Position numbers and translations under genes: made by a program
Notes under the pieces: generated by a model
What the model was told of the DNA's origin: nothing
Database searches by the model: none
Seen by the model: only the letters and a program-made list of their open reading frames with translations
Origin: JAWPMV01 sp038527215
GTDB taxonomy: Bacteria; Bacteroidota; Bacteroidia; J057
DNA: 29,086 bases
Reading direction: 5' to 3'
Assembly: GCA_038527215.1 (NCBI GenBank)
Contig: JBCBGC010000111.1
Coordinates: 1 to 29,086 of the forward strand
In this document: piece by piece, positions 22,474-29,086 of the stretch
Numbering within the stretch: the stretch's first letter is position 1
How the letters are laid out: every line of letters starts with the position of its first letter

Positions 22474-23271
22474 ATGAGTGAACATATCAGCCCGATACGC
22501 ATATTCCTGGTGGAGGATGAAACCCTTAATCAGGACATCATTAACGCCCACCTCGAAGACTTAGGCTATGGTTTGCATAACAAATCTAGGAGTGGGGAGG
22601 AAGCCCTGGCTCTTATCGAACAGCAGCCTCCTGACCTGGCTTTATTGGATATCGACCTGAGGCGAGGAAGGGGGACCATGGATGGGATTGAATTGGCGAT
22701 GGCCCTACGCAAAAAATACACCTTTCCGATCATTTTCATCACCGCTTTCCAGGATGTCCAGACCTACGAAAGGACCCGGAAGGTTAAGCCTGATGGTTAC
22801 CTGACCAAACCCATCAGCCCGGCAGGCCTTTTGTCCTCTATAGAAAAGGCCCTTGAGGAGGCCTCTAATCGGTTGATCAATCCCCAACCATTACCCGAAG
22901 AAGATCAATGGGAGCTGGATTCTGAAGGAAAATCCTATTTACTGGAAGATGATTTATTCATCAAAATTCAATCGGTCTACCAGAAAGTCCCGGTATCGAG
23001 CATTCAGTACATCCAGGCGGACGCTAACTATCTCAAAATTTTCACCGAAAAGGGAAAAATCGTGGTAACCACCAACCTCTCTAATTTCACCCGCCAGTTT
23101 GAACATCCGACGCTCTTGCGGGTAAGCCGTTCTCACATCATCAACGTCAATTTTATCGAAAGTTTTGAGGATATGCATACGGTGGTAGTAGCGGGTCAGG
23201 TGATCCCCATTGGAAAAACCTACAGAGGGGCCGTTCAGGAAAGGTTCCGATTTATCAAAACTACCCGCTAA
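22474..23271 (+). CDS. LytTR-family response regulator
   Basis: A 265-residue two-domain regulator. The receiver domain (about 8-130) has the acidic pair in FLVEDET, the phospho-acceptor Asp59 in ALLDIDL, the switch Thr in IIFITAF and the Lys in GYLTKPIS. The C-terminal LytTR DNA-binding domain starts near 165 with the typical IQYIQADANYLKIFTEKG, then LRVSRSHIINVNFIESF and a terminal FRFIKTTR. The spacing of 10 bp to the kinase gene makes them a two-component pair. Targets often lie nearby, so the secreted proteins upstream are candidate targets (inference). No separate promoter is visible. Confidence 0.95.
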   Translation: MSEHISPIRIFLVEDETLNQDIINAHLEDLGYGLHNKSRSGEEALALIEQQPPDLALLDIDLRRGRGTMDGIELAMALRKKYTFPIIFITAFQDVQTYERTRKVKPDGYLTKPISPAGLLSSIEKALEEASNRLINPQPLPEEDQWELDSEGKSYLLEDDLFIKIQSVYQKVPVSSIQYIQADANYLKIFTEKGKIVVTTNLSNFTRQFEHPTLLRVSRSHIINVNFIESFEDMHTVVVAGQVIPIGKTYRGAVQERFRFIKTTR

Positions 23272-23375
23272 GTCTACTCATGAGTGATAGGCTTTATCCA
23301 ATCTACCTCCTGGGGGTAGAATGATTGCTTTATCCCCATGCCTGAATGGAAGGATGCCTGGGTAGGGGAGGTGCC

Positions 23376-24182
23376 TTAGGCTCCTGGAAGGAGGTTGATC
23401 AACAGGGCTTCCATGGTTTGCATGAGTTGGCGACTTTTTTCGGCATCCAGGGCTTCGGGATGGGGTGGACCAAATCGGCCAGCGTCATTGTCATAGTATT
23501 CGCCAGCATGCCCCTCAAATTCAGGCGAAAGTGCGGCCCGACTGACGATGTCTGCCCCAATGCTGATCTCACGGCCTTCCATACCAAAAGCCTCCTTGAC
23601 CATTTTGCTCCCCAAATAGGAGCCCGGATTGACCGACACCGCCAGGATATGAGGATGATTCTGGGCGAAAAGACGCGTCCAGGACGTAATGGCTAGTTTA
23701 CTTTGTGCGTAGGCAGCCCCATGAGAAAGCGATGGGCCACCTTTGAGGGCTTTCAGACTTACGGGGGCTTGAGCGGCAGAGGAGAGGTTTACCACCCGCC
23801 CCCCATCAGGCAGGAGTGGAGATAATTGCTTGGTGAGCACATAAGGCGCCAGGGTATTCACCGCAAAGCGTATATCTAGGCCTTCGGCCGTACGAACCAC
23901 AGGCGCCTGATAAACGCCGGCATTATTGATAATGACATCAAGTTGGGCATGTTGCTCTGCGATTTCCTGCGCCAGCCGATCCACCTTTGCCAAGGAGGAA
24001 AGATCCGCCAGGTAGCTTTCCACCGTCCCCGGCCCCATAGCAGCCAGTCTCGAGGTTAATTCGCTGAGTTTGGCTTGATTTCTTCCATGAAGCAAGACGT
24101 GATGACCTTTGGCTACCAACATGTTGGCTGTTTCCAGCCCGATCCCATCAGTAGCACCGGTAAGTAAAATGGTTTTTTTCAT
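23376..24182 (-). CDS. SDR-family NAD(P)-dependent oxidoreductase
   Basis: A classical-type short-chain dehydrogenase of 268 residues. The cofactor motif TGATDGIG begins at residue 8, with HGRNQAK after the second strand (Arg suggests NADP(H) preference). NNAG follows in the middle of the chain. The catalytic triad is Ser in VVNLSSAAQ and Tyr-x-x-x-Lys in AAYAQSKLA. The C-terminal part resembles retinol-dehydrogenase or WW-domain-oxidoreductase-like SDRs (YYDNDAGRFGPPHP). The substrate is unknown. It lies 12 bp after the LLM oxidoreductase gene, so the two form an operon divergent from an AraC regulator. Confidence 0.92.
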   Translation of the reverse strand: MKKTILLTGATDGIGLETANMLVAKGHHVLLHGRNQAKLSELTSRLAAMGPGTVESYLADLSSLAKVDRLAQEIAEQHAQLDVIINNAGVYQAPVVRTAEGLDIRFAVNTLAPYVLTKQLSPLLPDGGRVVNLSSAAQAPVSLKALKGGPSLSHGAAYAQSKLAITSWTRLFAQNHPHILAVSVNPGSYLGSKMVKEAFGMEGREISIGADIVSRAALSPEFEGHAGEYYDNDAGRFGPPHPEALDAEKSRQLMQTMEALLINLLPGA

Positions 24183-24194
24183 GGGGAGACTTTA

Positions 24195-25163
24195 TTAGGG
24201 GTGAAATGCGGGCAGGATTTCTTTGGCGATTTCTTGAAGGGTAGACTCTACATCCGCCTGATTGAACCGCAGGTTCAGAGCTACATGGTGGATGCCGATA
24301 TTTTGTAAAGCCTTAAGGTGTTGCAGAAGGTATTTGATGCCGGATCTGAAACCCAGATGGATAGGCGTGGGGAGCTGATTTGGATCCTCTGCTAAGTCTA
24401 TATGCAAAGGCTGCATGACTGGCTGAGGGGGACGATTCGCCTCGGCGACTTTTTCCCGAAAATGCTTTAATACATGTTCCTGATAAATAGGATTTCGTGG
24501 ATACACCATCCAACCATCTCCATGGGCGGCAATCCATTCCATAGGTTGTTGGCTTCCCCCGGTAATGAGCAGCGGAAGTTTAGCAGCAAAAGCCTTGGGC
24601 AACAGGTCGAGGGCTCCGTCCAGTTCGCCGAAGTCGTTTGATACCTGTGGGAAGGCAGCTTCCATGGCTCGGATATAAGCATAGCTTTCCCGGAATCGAG
24701 CTCCCCGCTCTTCGAAGGGAATATTCATGGCCGGATATTCTTTCGGCCTATCCCCAGAGGCGATACCCAGCAAAAGCCGTCCCTCGGATAAGGCATCCAC
24801 TGAAGCAGCCGCTTTGGCTACGTGAACCGGATGGCGCAGGGGCAAAATGATACTTGCCACCCCCAAAGCGATTTGTCTAGTTTTTGCGGCCAGCATGCCC
24901 AGATAGACAAAGGGATCATAGGGTTGACCCGCATCCCCGAAGGCAGGCACATGAAAGGGCACATCTCGTAGCCATATTGCTTTAAATCCTAAGGCTTCGG
25001 CTAATTGTACCCGCTCCAAATGTCCGTGCATATCTGGAACCGAACTGTGGATATAGGTCTCGATCGGCACCACCAGCCCAATACTCATGTGTTGGGGGCG
25101 AAAAACCTCCTGATAGGCTTTATTAATCGAGGAAAATGAGGAGGGAGAAGGCGGTATAGGCAT
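24195..25163 (-). CDS. LLM-class flavin-dependent oxidoreductase (luciferase-like)
   Basis: An FMN- or F420-type luciferase-like TIM-barrel oxidoreductase. Family motifs include LGFKAIWLRDVPF, PFVYLGMLAAKTRQIALGVASIILPLRHPVHVAKAAASVDALSEGR (split here by eye into strand-helix units) and LLLGIASGDRPKEYPAM, followed by GGSQQPMEWIA and GDGWMVYPRNP. The start is uncertain: I prefer 25163 (MPIPPSPSSF, 322 residues), because family members begin close to the INKAYQEVF segment. The frame also holds ATGs at 25229/25226 and reaches 25256. The gene is divergent from the AraC regulator and forms an operon with the SDR. Bacteroidota commonly use FMN here; cofactor F420 is unlikely in this phylum (established knowledge). 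Confidence 0.87.
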   Translation of the reverse strand: MPIPPSPSSFSSINKAYQEVFRPQHMSIGLVVPIETYIHSSVPDMHGHLERVQLAEALGFKAIWLRDVPFHVPAFGDAGQPYDPFVYLGMLAAKTRQIALGVASIILPLRHPVHVAKAAASVDALSEGRLLLGIASGDRPKEYPAMNIPFEERGARFRESYAYIRAMEAAFPQVSNDFGELDGALDLLPKAFAAKLPLLITGGSQQPMEWIAAHGDGWMVYPRNPIYQEHVLKHFREKVAEANRPPQPVMQPLHIDLAEDPNQLPTPIHLGFRSGIKYLLQHLKALQNIGIHHVALNLRFNQADVESTLQEIAKEILPAFHP

Positions 25164-25375
25164 AAAGGCAATCAGGCTAGGGATCTGGATGTGCTTCAAG
25201 CTTGTTGGACACTGGGCAAAAATCATCATTCCCTGCTTTTGTTGGTTGGTAGGCAAATGGGAATGAATGGTATGTATCTTGGAAAAGCGTGCAGATTCCT
25301 ATAATAATTGAAAGATTAATCCATAAAAATTCGATCGTTTTCCTAAATTTCTGATATTTTTCCAATATAAGTGAT

Positions 25376-26227
25376 ATGCTTACTGAGGTCGCGCAAAAAA
25401 TGTTTGAAATCCATGTAGAGGAGTTGACCTCCTGGGGAAAACGTCCGCATAAGCATAATTTCTTTGAAATTGTCTATGTCGAACAAGGAGAAGGACTTCA
25501 ATGCATCAACCAACATGAATTTGTCTTTCAGCAAGGGAATATTTTTCTCCTGCCTCCTTTAGATTGCCATTCTTTTAACCTGACCAAACCCTCTCGCTTT
25601 TATTTTATCCGCTTCACTGATTATTACTTCCTGAGACAGGACGGCTTGACAGATTATCAGGCGTGGTTTGACCGGATCGCCTATATCCTCCTGAACTATA
25701 ACAAGGTCCCGGGAGACATCATTACTACCCAGCGAGCCCGTGATTTTATCATTCAGAATATATATCACATTCACCGGGAGTACCTGCAAGCCGATGCCTA
25801 CTCAGGTGCCATCATTGCTGGGGCGATGTCCACTATCCTGAATATCCTGGCCCGCAGTATAGAGCAGAAATATGTAGGTACGGCCAGTGATACCGATAGC
25901 CGTTTTGGGGAAGTACTCCGGTATATCCATACTCATCTTACCCAGACGGAGAAGCTGAGGGTACCAGTACTGGCCGAGAAATTTGGGATTTCAAAAACTT
26001 ACTTTTCAGAATACTTCAAGCGGCAGGCTGGGGTGAGTCTGGCCCAATATCAACTAACTGCTCGGCTCCGAATCGCTGAAACTAAGATTTTGCATACGGA
26101 CCTTTCTTTAAAAGAGATGGCTTATCAGCTGAATTTTACCGACAGCAGTCACCTGGCCCGATCCTTCAAAAAAGTGTATGGGATGACCATTGGACAGTTC
26201 AGGGAAAAGGCGCATTCGGCGGGATAA
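25376..26227 (+). CDS. AraC-family transcriptional regulator
   Basis: A 283-residue activator-type regulator. The N-terminal cupin sensing domain contains HKHNFFEIVYVEQGEG and FLLPPLDCHSF. The C-terminal pair of HTHs is clear: LRVPVLAEKFGISKTYFSEYFKRQAG (first HTH), then LKEMAYQLNFTDSSHLARSFKKVYGMTIGQFR (second HTH and the family signature). It is transcribed away from the LLM-SDR operon across a 212-bp spacer, the usual layout for a regulator controlling the divergent operon. A TAnnTTTG-like box (TAAATTTC, 25344-25351) lies 24 nt upstream of its ATG, with one mismatch. Confidence 0.94.
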   Translation: MLTEVAQKMFEIHVEELTSWGKRPHKHNFFEIVYVEQGEGLQCINQHEFVFQQGNIFLLPPLDCHSFNLTKPSRFYFIRFTDYYFLRQDGLTDYQAWFDRIAYILLNYNKVPGDIITTQRARDFIIQNIYHIHREYLQADAYSGAIIAGAMSTILNILARSIEQKYVGTASDTDSRFGEVLRYIHTHLTQTEKLRVPVLAEKFGISKTYFSEYFKRQAGVSLAQYQLTARLRIAETKILHTDLSLKEMAYQLNFTDSSHLARSFKKVYGMTIGQFREKAHSAG

Positions 26228-26302
26228 GAAAACGGACATGAATTCAATCGTACACCTAGCCATTTTGGCTATTTCCCCTTATCTTAGGTTAGGAGTTACT
26301 CC

Positions 26303-26698
26303 ATGTCACAGCCCAACATCTTGAACCTCCAACAGAACAAAGAACATGCGATTGCCTTCTACCGGATGGCCTATGAAGGTCAGCCCAGGAAAGCCATTGA
26401 AAAGTATGTAGGTGAGCAATACATCCAGCATAATCCGGATGTGGCGGACGGAACCGAGGGCTTTATCGCCTATTTTGAGCGGATGCAGCGCGAATATCCT
26501 GATAAATCCATTGAATTTGTGCGGTGCATCGCCGAAGGAGATTTGGTCGCCCTCCATACCCACCAGACCTGGCCAGGAAATGACCAGTACGTCACCATGG
26601 ATTTCTTTCGGTTTGACGAGGCGGGAAAAATCTGCGAGCACTGGGATGCCATACAACAGATACCGGAAAAAAGTGAAAACCCCAATACGATGTATTGA
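26303..26698 (+). CDS. NTF2/SnoaL-like domain protein
   Basis: A 131-residue single-domain protein of the SnoaL-like (NTF2-fold) group. The pattern FYRMAYEGQPRKAIEKYVGEQYIQHNP is the usual start of these proteins, followed by GTEGFIAYFERMQREYP, VALHTHQTWPGNDQYVTMDFFRFDEAGKICEHWDAIQQIP, which covers the cone-shaped pocket with its EHWD motif. Members include polyketide cyclases and many small-molecule binding proteins; the reaction is not predictable here. A Shine-Dalgarno-like AGGAG (26291-26295) precedes the ATG, unusual in this phylum, and is part of a short GGAG-TTA-CTCC inverted repeat. It may be co-regulated with the AraC gene just upstream. Confidence 0.87.
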   Translation: MSQPNILNLQQNKEHAIAFYRMAYEGQPRKAIEKYVGEQYIQHNPDVADGTEGFIAYFERMQREYPDKSIEFVRCIAEGDLVALHTHQTWPGNDQYVTMDFFRFDEAGKICEHWDAIQQIPEKSENPNTMY

Positions 26699-26782
26699 TA
26701 GCCATGTGATCGCTTGAAGCGCACATGAATTTAAGTGGCAACGGATGTTCAGGCATAGCTTCTGATCTCCACCCCTTGAATA

Positions 26783-26815
26783 CAAGGGCTCCTTCTGCAT
26801 CAGAAGGAGCCTTTG
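26783..26815. terminator. Bidirectional terminator between convergent genes
   Basis: An 11-bp perfect stem (26787-26797 with 26801-26811, loop CAT), extendable by CAAG/TTTG with one G-U, lies between the rightward NTF2-like gene and the leftward DUF3179 gene. TTTGT follows on the plus strand and CTTGTATT on the minus strand, so both T-tracts are modest. Confidence 0.75.
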
Positions 26816-26825
26816 TCGTTGGGGC

Positions 26826-27818
26826 TTATTCTCCGGTCCACACCGGACCTTGGTTATGGTTGGCCCAGGAAAACCACATGCTGACGAAGCTAGGCAGCTG
26901 CTCTCCCTTTTCGTCGGATAGGGTGATCTCCCCTTGGGCTGAAACACGGGCTTCGATAGGGCCCGCTGGCGTATCCAGCCTGGCCTTTCCAGCCGCTATT
27001 AAGGCTTCGCGATGAAAAGCAAAGGCCTGACCGCCTAGGGTGGCTGCGATCATCAGGGTCTTCAAGGGCAACCGCTGGTCGGGATGCTTGATCGGAAAAT
27101 ACAGCTGATCATGCTGATCATAATCCCCATAGGGATACCGGTGATAATCCCGCAGGTGGCCAGTATCGGTAGACAGTACCTGCAGCTCGGAGGCAATCCG
27201 CTTAGCCTCGCCGAAGGAGAGAACCTGAGCGTGGAAAAGAGATAATGCCTGACCGGTCAATTCTCCTACCACGGCCCGGCCTTCAATCTGGGACCAAAGG
27301 GACTCGGTGGCCCGGTCATACATCAGCATATTGGATTGCCAGAGTTTTCCACTGACCCCAAACTCATGCACCTGCTTCCCGACCTGCCGCTTGAATACCA
27401 TCGCCGAGCCACACAAAGGGCAGAAGCTAACGGTCACCGCTGTTCCTCCGATGTAATCGTTGGCGATTTCGTGCCAAACCAGAATACTGTAAGGATAGAA
27501 CTTGTGCTCACCCCTTTCCTGAAGCAAAATGCCCATAGCGGCATCCGCTATAAAATCGGCTTGGTCTACCGCCACAAAAGCAGGATTAGTCAGGGCGGGA
27601 ATGCCATCCTTTTGGGGCCCTCCGTTTAAGATTTCTTTCAAAGGAATGGCGGATATATCTGTTTGGGTACGCAAACCTACGTCCCTAAATAAAGTTTGTT
27701 TTTGTCCTGTCATATAAGAAGGATGCGAAATGAAAAAAATGAAAAGGAAGCATACCAGGGCATGCTTCTCGTTCAGACTCCTAAGAGTCTGAACGGGAAA
27801 GGCTTGTTTGCTGAACAT
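26826..27818 (-). CDS. DUF3179 domain protein (start uncertain)
   Basis: A member of the DUF3179 family, of unknown function. The signature CPLCGSAMVF is visible, with preceding NDYIGGTAVTVSF and following GVSGKLWQSNMLMYDRATESLWSQ, all diagnostic. The start is ambiguous. ATG 27818 gives 330 residues with a hydrophobic stretch (ALVCFLFIFFIS) that could be a signal peptide, and it begins 5 bp after the upstream stop. However, the DNA coding residues 7-18 is a near-perfect 15-bp hairpin and the hydrophobic stretch is encoded by a T-rich run, exactly as in an intrinsic terminator. The next ATG, 27713 (MTGQKQTLF), would give 295 residues without a signal. Family members are commonly exported, which favours the long form. 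Confidence 0.85.
   Translation of the reverse strand: MFSKQAFPVQTLRSLNEKHALVCFLFIFFISHPSYMTGQKQTLFRDVGLRTQTDISAIPLKEILNGGPQKDGIPALTNPAFVAVDQADFIADAAMGILLQERGEHKFYPYSILVWHEIANDYIGGTAVTVSFCPLCGSAMVFKRQVGKQVHEFGVSGKLWQSNMLMYDRATESLWSQIEGRAVVGELTGQALSLFHAQVLSFGEAKRIASELQVLSTDTGHLRDYHRYPYGDYDQHDQLYFPIKHPDQRLPLKTLMIAATLGGQAFAFHREALIAAGKARLDTPAGPIEARVSAQGEITLSDEKGEQLPSFVSMWFSWANHNQGPVWTGE
27730..27799 (-). promoter_or_regulatory. Tandem hairpins plus T-tract at the start of the DUF3179 frame (attenuator- or terminator-like)
   Basis: Read on the minus strand, hairpin 1 is a stem of 27785-27799 with 27766-27780 (15 bp, one G-U, loop TTAG). Hairpin 2 is GAAGCAT/ATGCTTC (27762-27768 with 27747-27753). 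It is followed by CTTTTCATTTTTTTC. The two stems share 27766-27768, so full forms exclude each other. This could terminate the thioredoxin-like gene transcript or attenuate the downstream gene. It could also be coincidental with coding sequence. Confidence 0.55.
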
Positions 27819-27823
27819 GTGAA

Positions 27824-28327
27824 TTAAGACTGGGAAGTTTTCAGGGCATCGGTTAAGTATTCAATGGCTCCGTCTACGTTGAGGTGAAAATCATTGAAAA
27901 CCACTCGATTTTCAGGATCGATAATGATAAACCAGGGAGTTCCTCCGGTGCGATAATGGTACATCAACGAGGATCGACCAGCAGTATCCTCACTTCCCGC
28001 ATCATGGCCGAAAGGGATCCCCAAGGCATATTTTGTCTGCTCATCCCAGGCTTTTTGAGCAGTGTTTACCTGGAATCCTTCGAAGACGGTCTGGATGGCC
28101 ATAAATGCCACGGAATCCTGGTCTTTCATGGCTTCCACCATTTTTTGTAGGGCTGGAAATCCCCGACTGTGGCAACCGGGACACCAGGATTGAAAGGCAA
28201 ACAATACGATGTGTTTGCCTTTATGATGAGCCAATTGTGCCGCCTCCATGGGCTTGCCTTCTTCGTCTTTCCATACAATGCGCGAATCTAATTCAGGCGC
28301 TTTTTGGCCTGCAATGCCATATTTCAT
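27824..28327 (-). CDS. Thioredoxin-fold redoxin (TlpA/AhpC-like) protein
   Basis: A 167-residue thioredoxin-fold protein. The active-site motif CPGC is in FAFQSWCPGCHSRGFPAL, preceded by the standard KGKHIVLFAF strand, and the cis-Pro loop is GGTPWFIIIDPENRVVFND. It therefore looks like a TlpA/ResA-type thiol reductant or a peroxiredoxin-like redoxin. No signal peptide or lipobox is visible, so it is probably cytoplasmic despite resembling exported family members. It lies 5 bp from the DUF3179 start, and an AAAGGA-type Shine-Dalgarno stands about 9 nt before its ATG. Cotranscription with DUF3179, whose CxxC motif could be a redox partner, is an inference. Confidence 0.88.
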   Translation of the reverse strand: MKYGIAGQKAPELDSRIVWKDEEGKPMEAAQLAHHKGKHIVLFAFQSWCPGCHSRGFPALQKMVEAMKDQDSVAFMAIQTVFEGFQVNTAQKAWDEQTKYALGIPFGHDAGSEDTAGRSSLMYHYRTGGTPWFIIIDPENRVVFNDFHLNVDGAIEYLTDALKTSQS

Positions 28328-28351
28328 AAAAAGTTCCTTTCAATATTTATT

Positions 28352-28364
28352 CCTGCCAGGCAGG
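28352..28364. repeat. 13-bp palindrome CCTGCC-A-GGCAGG
   Basis: A perfect inverted repeat with 6-bp arms sits in the 113-bp spacer upstream of the redoxin gene and downstream of the small conserved gene. It may be a regulator site or a short stem-loop; no T-run follows in either direction. Confidence 0.35.
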
Positions 28365-28440
28365 TTCATATATATACTACATGAACTGCTGTCTTGCTGT
28401 CGTCCCGGAGACTGGGAAAGGCTCTTTGAGAAAGGAAGGG

Positions 28441-28716
28441 TTAATGAGGATATTTTATGACCAGCATCTCTGCGTACACCTCCGTCCAGTGGCGCTTGCT
28501 GACATCCGCCGTATCCTCCAGCCAAACGAGTTCGTGGATGAGCCGGCTTTTAGTCATGGGCTGGGCCAGGACCGAAGGCAACTTTTCTTTCAGGTATTCC
28601 GCATACCATAGGGGCCACTCTGGGTCGGCACCATCGGTCGCTAAAAATGCCTGATGATGCGCATGGCCGGTTTCCATGAAAAGTTGAGTAAGGATTTGTT
28701 GCTTCGATTGTTCCAT
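28441..28716 (-). CDS. Small conserved hypothetical protein
   Basis: A 91-residue protein, MEQSKQQILTQLFMETGHAH at the start, without signal peptide or membrane segment. The pattern GADPEWPLWYAEYLKEKLPSVLAQPMTKSRLIHELVWLE, with WPLWYAEYL and SRLIHEL, recalls small conserved proteins often found next to TetR genes and esterases in several bacteria; I know no function for them. The composition, the charged amphipathic helices and a codon pattern like its neighbours suggest a real gene rather than a shadow frame. It starts 100 bp after the stop of the truncated TetR-like gene in the same direction. Confidence 0.7.
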   Translation of the reverse strand: MEQSKQQILTQLFMETGHAHHQAFLATDGADPEWPLWYAEYLKEKLPSVLAQPMTKSRLIHELVWLEDTADVSKRHWTEVYAEMLVIKYPH

Positions 28717-28797
28717 GTTCAGGATGTAGACGAGAGATAATCGTAGTTCCGACTTTTATCCGGCTCCTCCAAATCAAGCAGGTTATACCAGGCTGTC

Positions 28798-28823
28798 ATT
28801 TGCTCACAACATTTGCTTACAAC
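28798..28823. repeat. Tandem 13-bp duplication at the 3' end of the edge gene
   Basis: ATTTGCTCACAAC (28798-28810) is directly followed by ATTTGCTTACAAC (28811-28823), one mismatch. The second copy contains the stop codon of the TetR-like gene on the minus strand. It looks like a slippage duplication. Confidence 0.5.
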
Positions 28824-29086
28824 ATGATCCCTTCGAACCGCATTCGAATGTAGGCCAGCAATAAATCGGCAAGTGCCTCATCCTCTCGATGGGACAGCAA
28901 AAATTCAAAGGCAAACCAGCTGTCCATTCTGGTAAGCAGATCTAATGAGGTGGGCTTGAACACACCCTGGTCCATATAATGCTGATGAAACTGGCGGAAA
29001 TAAGCGATCACCAATTCGAATACCTCTTCTACCGGCTGCCATGCAGTTGGGAAGAGGGTGCGCAATTCGTGTAAAAAAGCAGAAGT
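28817..29086 (-). CDS. C-terminal fragment of a probable TetR-family regulator (5' end outside window)
   Basis: The frame is open to the window edge (29084-29086 is a complete codon), so only about 89 C-terminal residues are seen. They are helical: FELVIAYFRQFHQHYMDQG, then SWFAFEFLLSHREDEALADLLLAYIRMRFEGIML. This resembles the ligand-binding domain end of TetR/AcrR regulators, but the DNA-binding part is outside, so the call rests on weak resemblance. The neighbouring small conserved protein downstream would fit a TetR operon. The apparent start at 29065 is a TTG within the frame and should not be used. Confidence 0.55.
   Translation of the reverse strand, partial: TSAFLHELRTLFPTAWQPVEEVFELVIAYFRQFHQHYMDQGVFKPTSLDLLTRMDSWFAFEFLLSHREDEALADLLLAYIRMRFEGIML

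Noticed and set aside
25325..25345. Palindrome around CGATCG upstream of the AraC gene
   Set aside because: Only the central 6 bp are symmetric; the A and T flanks do not align as an inverted repeat.
28738..28797. A tRNA gene in the spacer before the edge gene
   Set aside because: No T-arm, D-arm or acceptor pairing could be found.
1..29086. CRISPR arrays, insertion sequences or rRNA
   Set aside because: No regularly spaced repeats, transposase motifs or rRNA signatures were seen; the repeats found are short and isolated.

Overview
The window is about 29 kb of a Bacteroidota chromosome, most likely from the Saprospiria (Lewinella/Haliscomenobacter-like). The evidence is C-terminal type IX secretion (T9SS) sorting domains on two secreted proteins, DUF1501/DUF1800 and DUF1573 proteins, a histidine kinase plus LytTR regulator pair, weak or absent Shine-Dalgarno sequences, TAnnTTTG-like -7 elements, and a tmRNA whose tag ends NYALAA. 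The lineage is inferred from gene content; no 16S rRNA is present.

Layout. (1) 1-4374, plus strand: a tightly packed, overlapping run of cysS (3' end), an M28-family lipoprotein, a family 2 glycosyltransferase, an ECF sigma factor and a Gfo/Idh/MocA oxidoreductase. (2) 4398-7941, minus: DUF1800 then DUF1501 (Tat signal and T9SS tail), closed by a strong terminator. (3) 8213-9382, plus: a secreted protein with two DUF1573 domains and its terminator. (4) 9430-10099, plus: the tmRNA gene ssrA, split in its T-loop by a 255-nt ORF-less group I intron. (5) 10122-17033, minus: a seven-gene operon led by a TetR regulator: membrane protein, FAD monooxygenase, membrane-anchored FAH-family protein, sulfatase, AhpD-like protein and cyclase-family hydrolase. 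(6) 17233-17829, plus: an outer-membrane barrel candidate. (7) 17957-23271, plus: a secreted beta-helix protein, a T9SS protein with two repeat modules, a TPR/HisKA_2 sensor kinase and a LytTR response regulator. (8) 23376-26698: an SDR/LLM oxidoreductase operon divergent from an AraC regulator and an NTF2/SnoaL-like protein. (9) 26826-29086, minus: DUF3179, a thioredoxin-fold protein, a small conserved protein and the 3' end of a TetR-like gene.

The main discovery is in region 4. The ssrA 5' part (acceptor strand, tag GERNYALAA, T-arm 5' strand) stops making sense right after the two Us of the T-loop and resumes 255 nt later with the rest of the T-loop, the T-stem strand and an acceptor strand that pairs perfectly (one G-U) with the 5' end. 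The 255 nt between them fold by eye into P1, P2, P3, P4, P5, P6, P7, P8 and P9 of a group I intron. They carry the expected U-G pair at the 5' splice site, a terminal G, and a P10 pairing. I see no homing endonuclease. Joining the exons restores a canonical T-arm.

The TetR-led operon looks catabolic, possibly for aryl-sulfate or phenolic substrates, but that is an inference from the enzyme families. A perfect 15-bp palindrome 7 nt before the tetR start codon is a good candidate operator.
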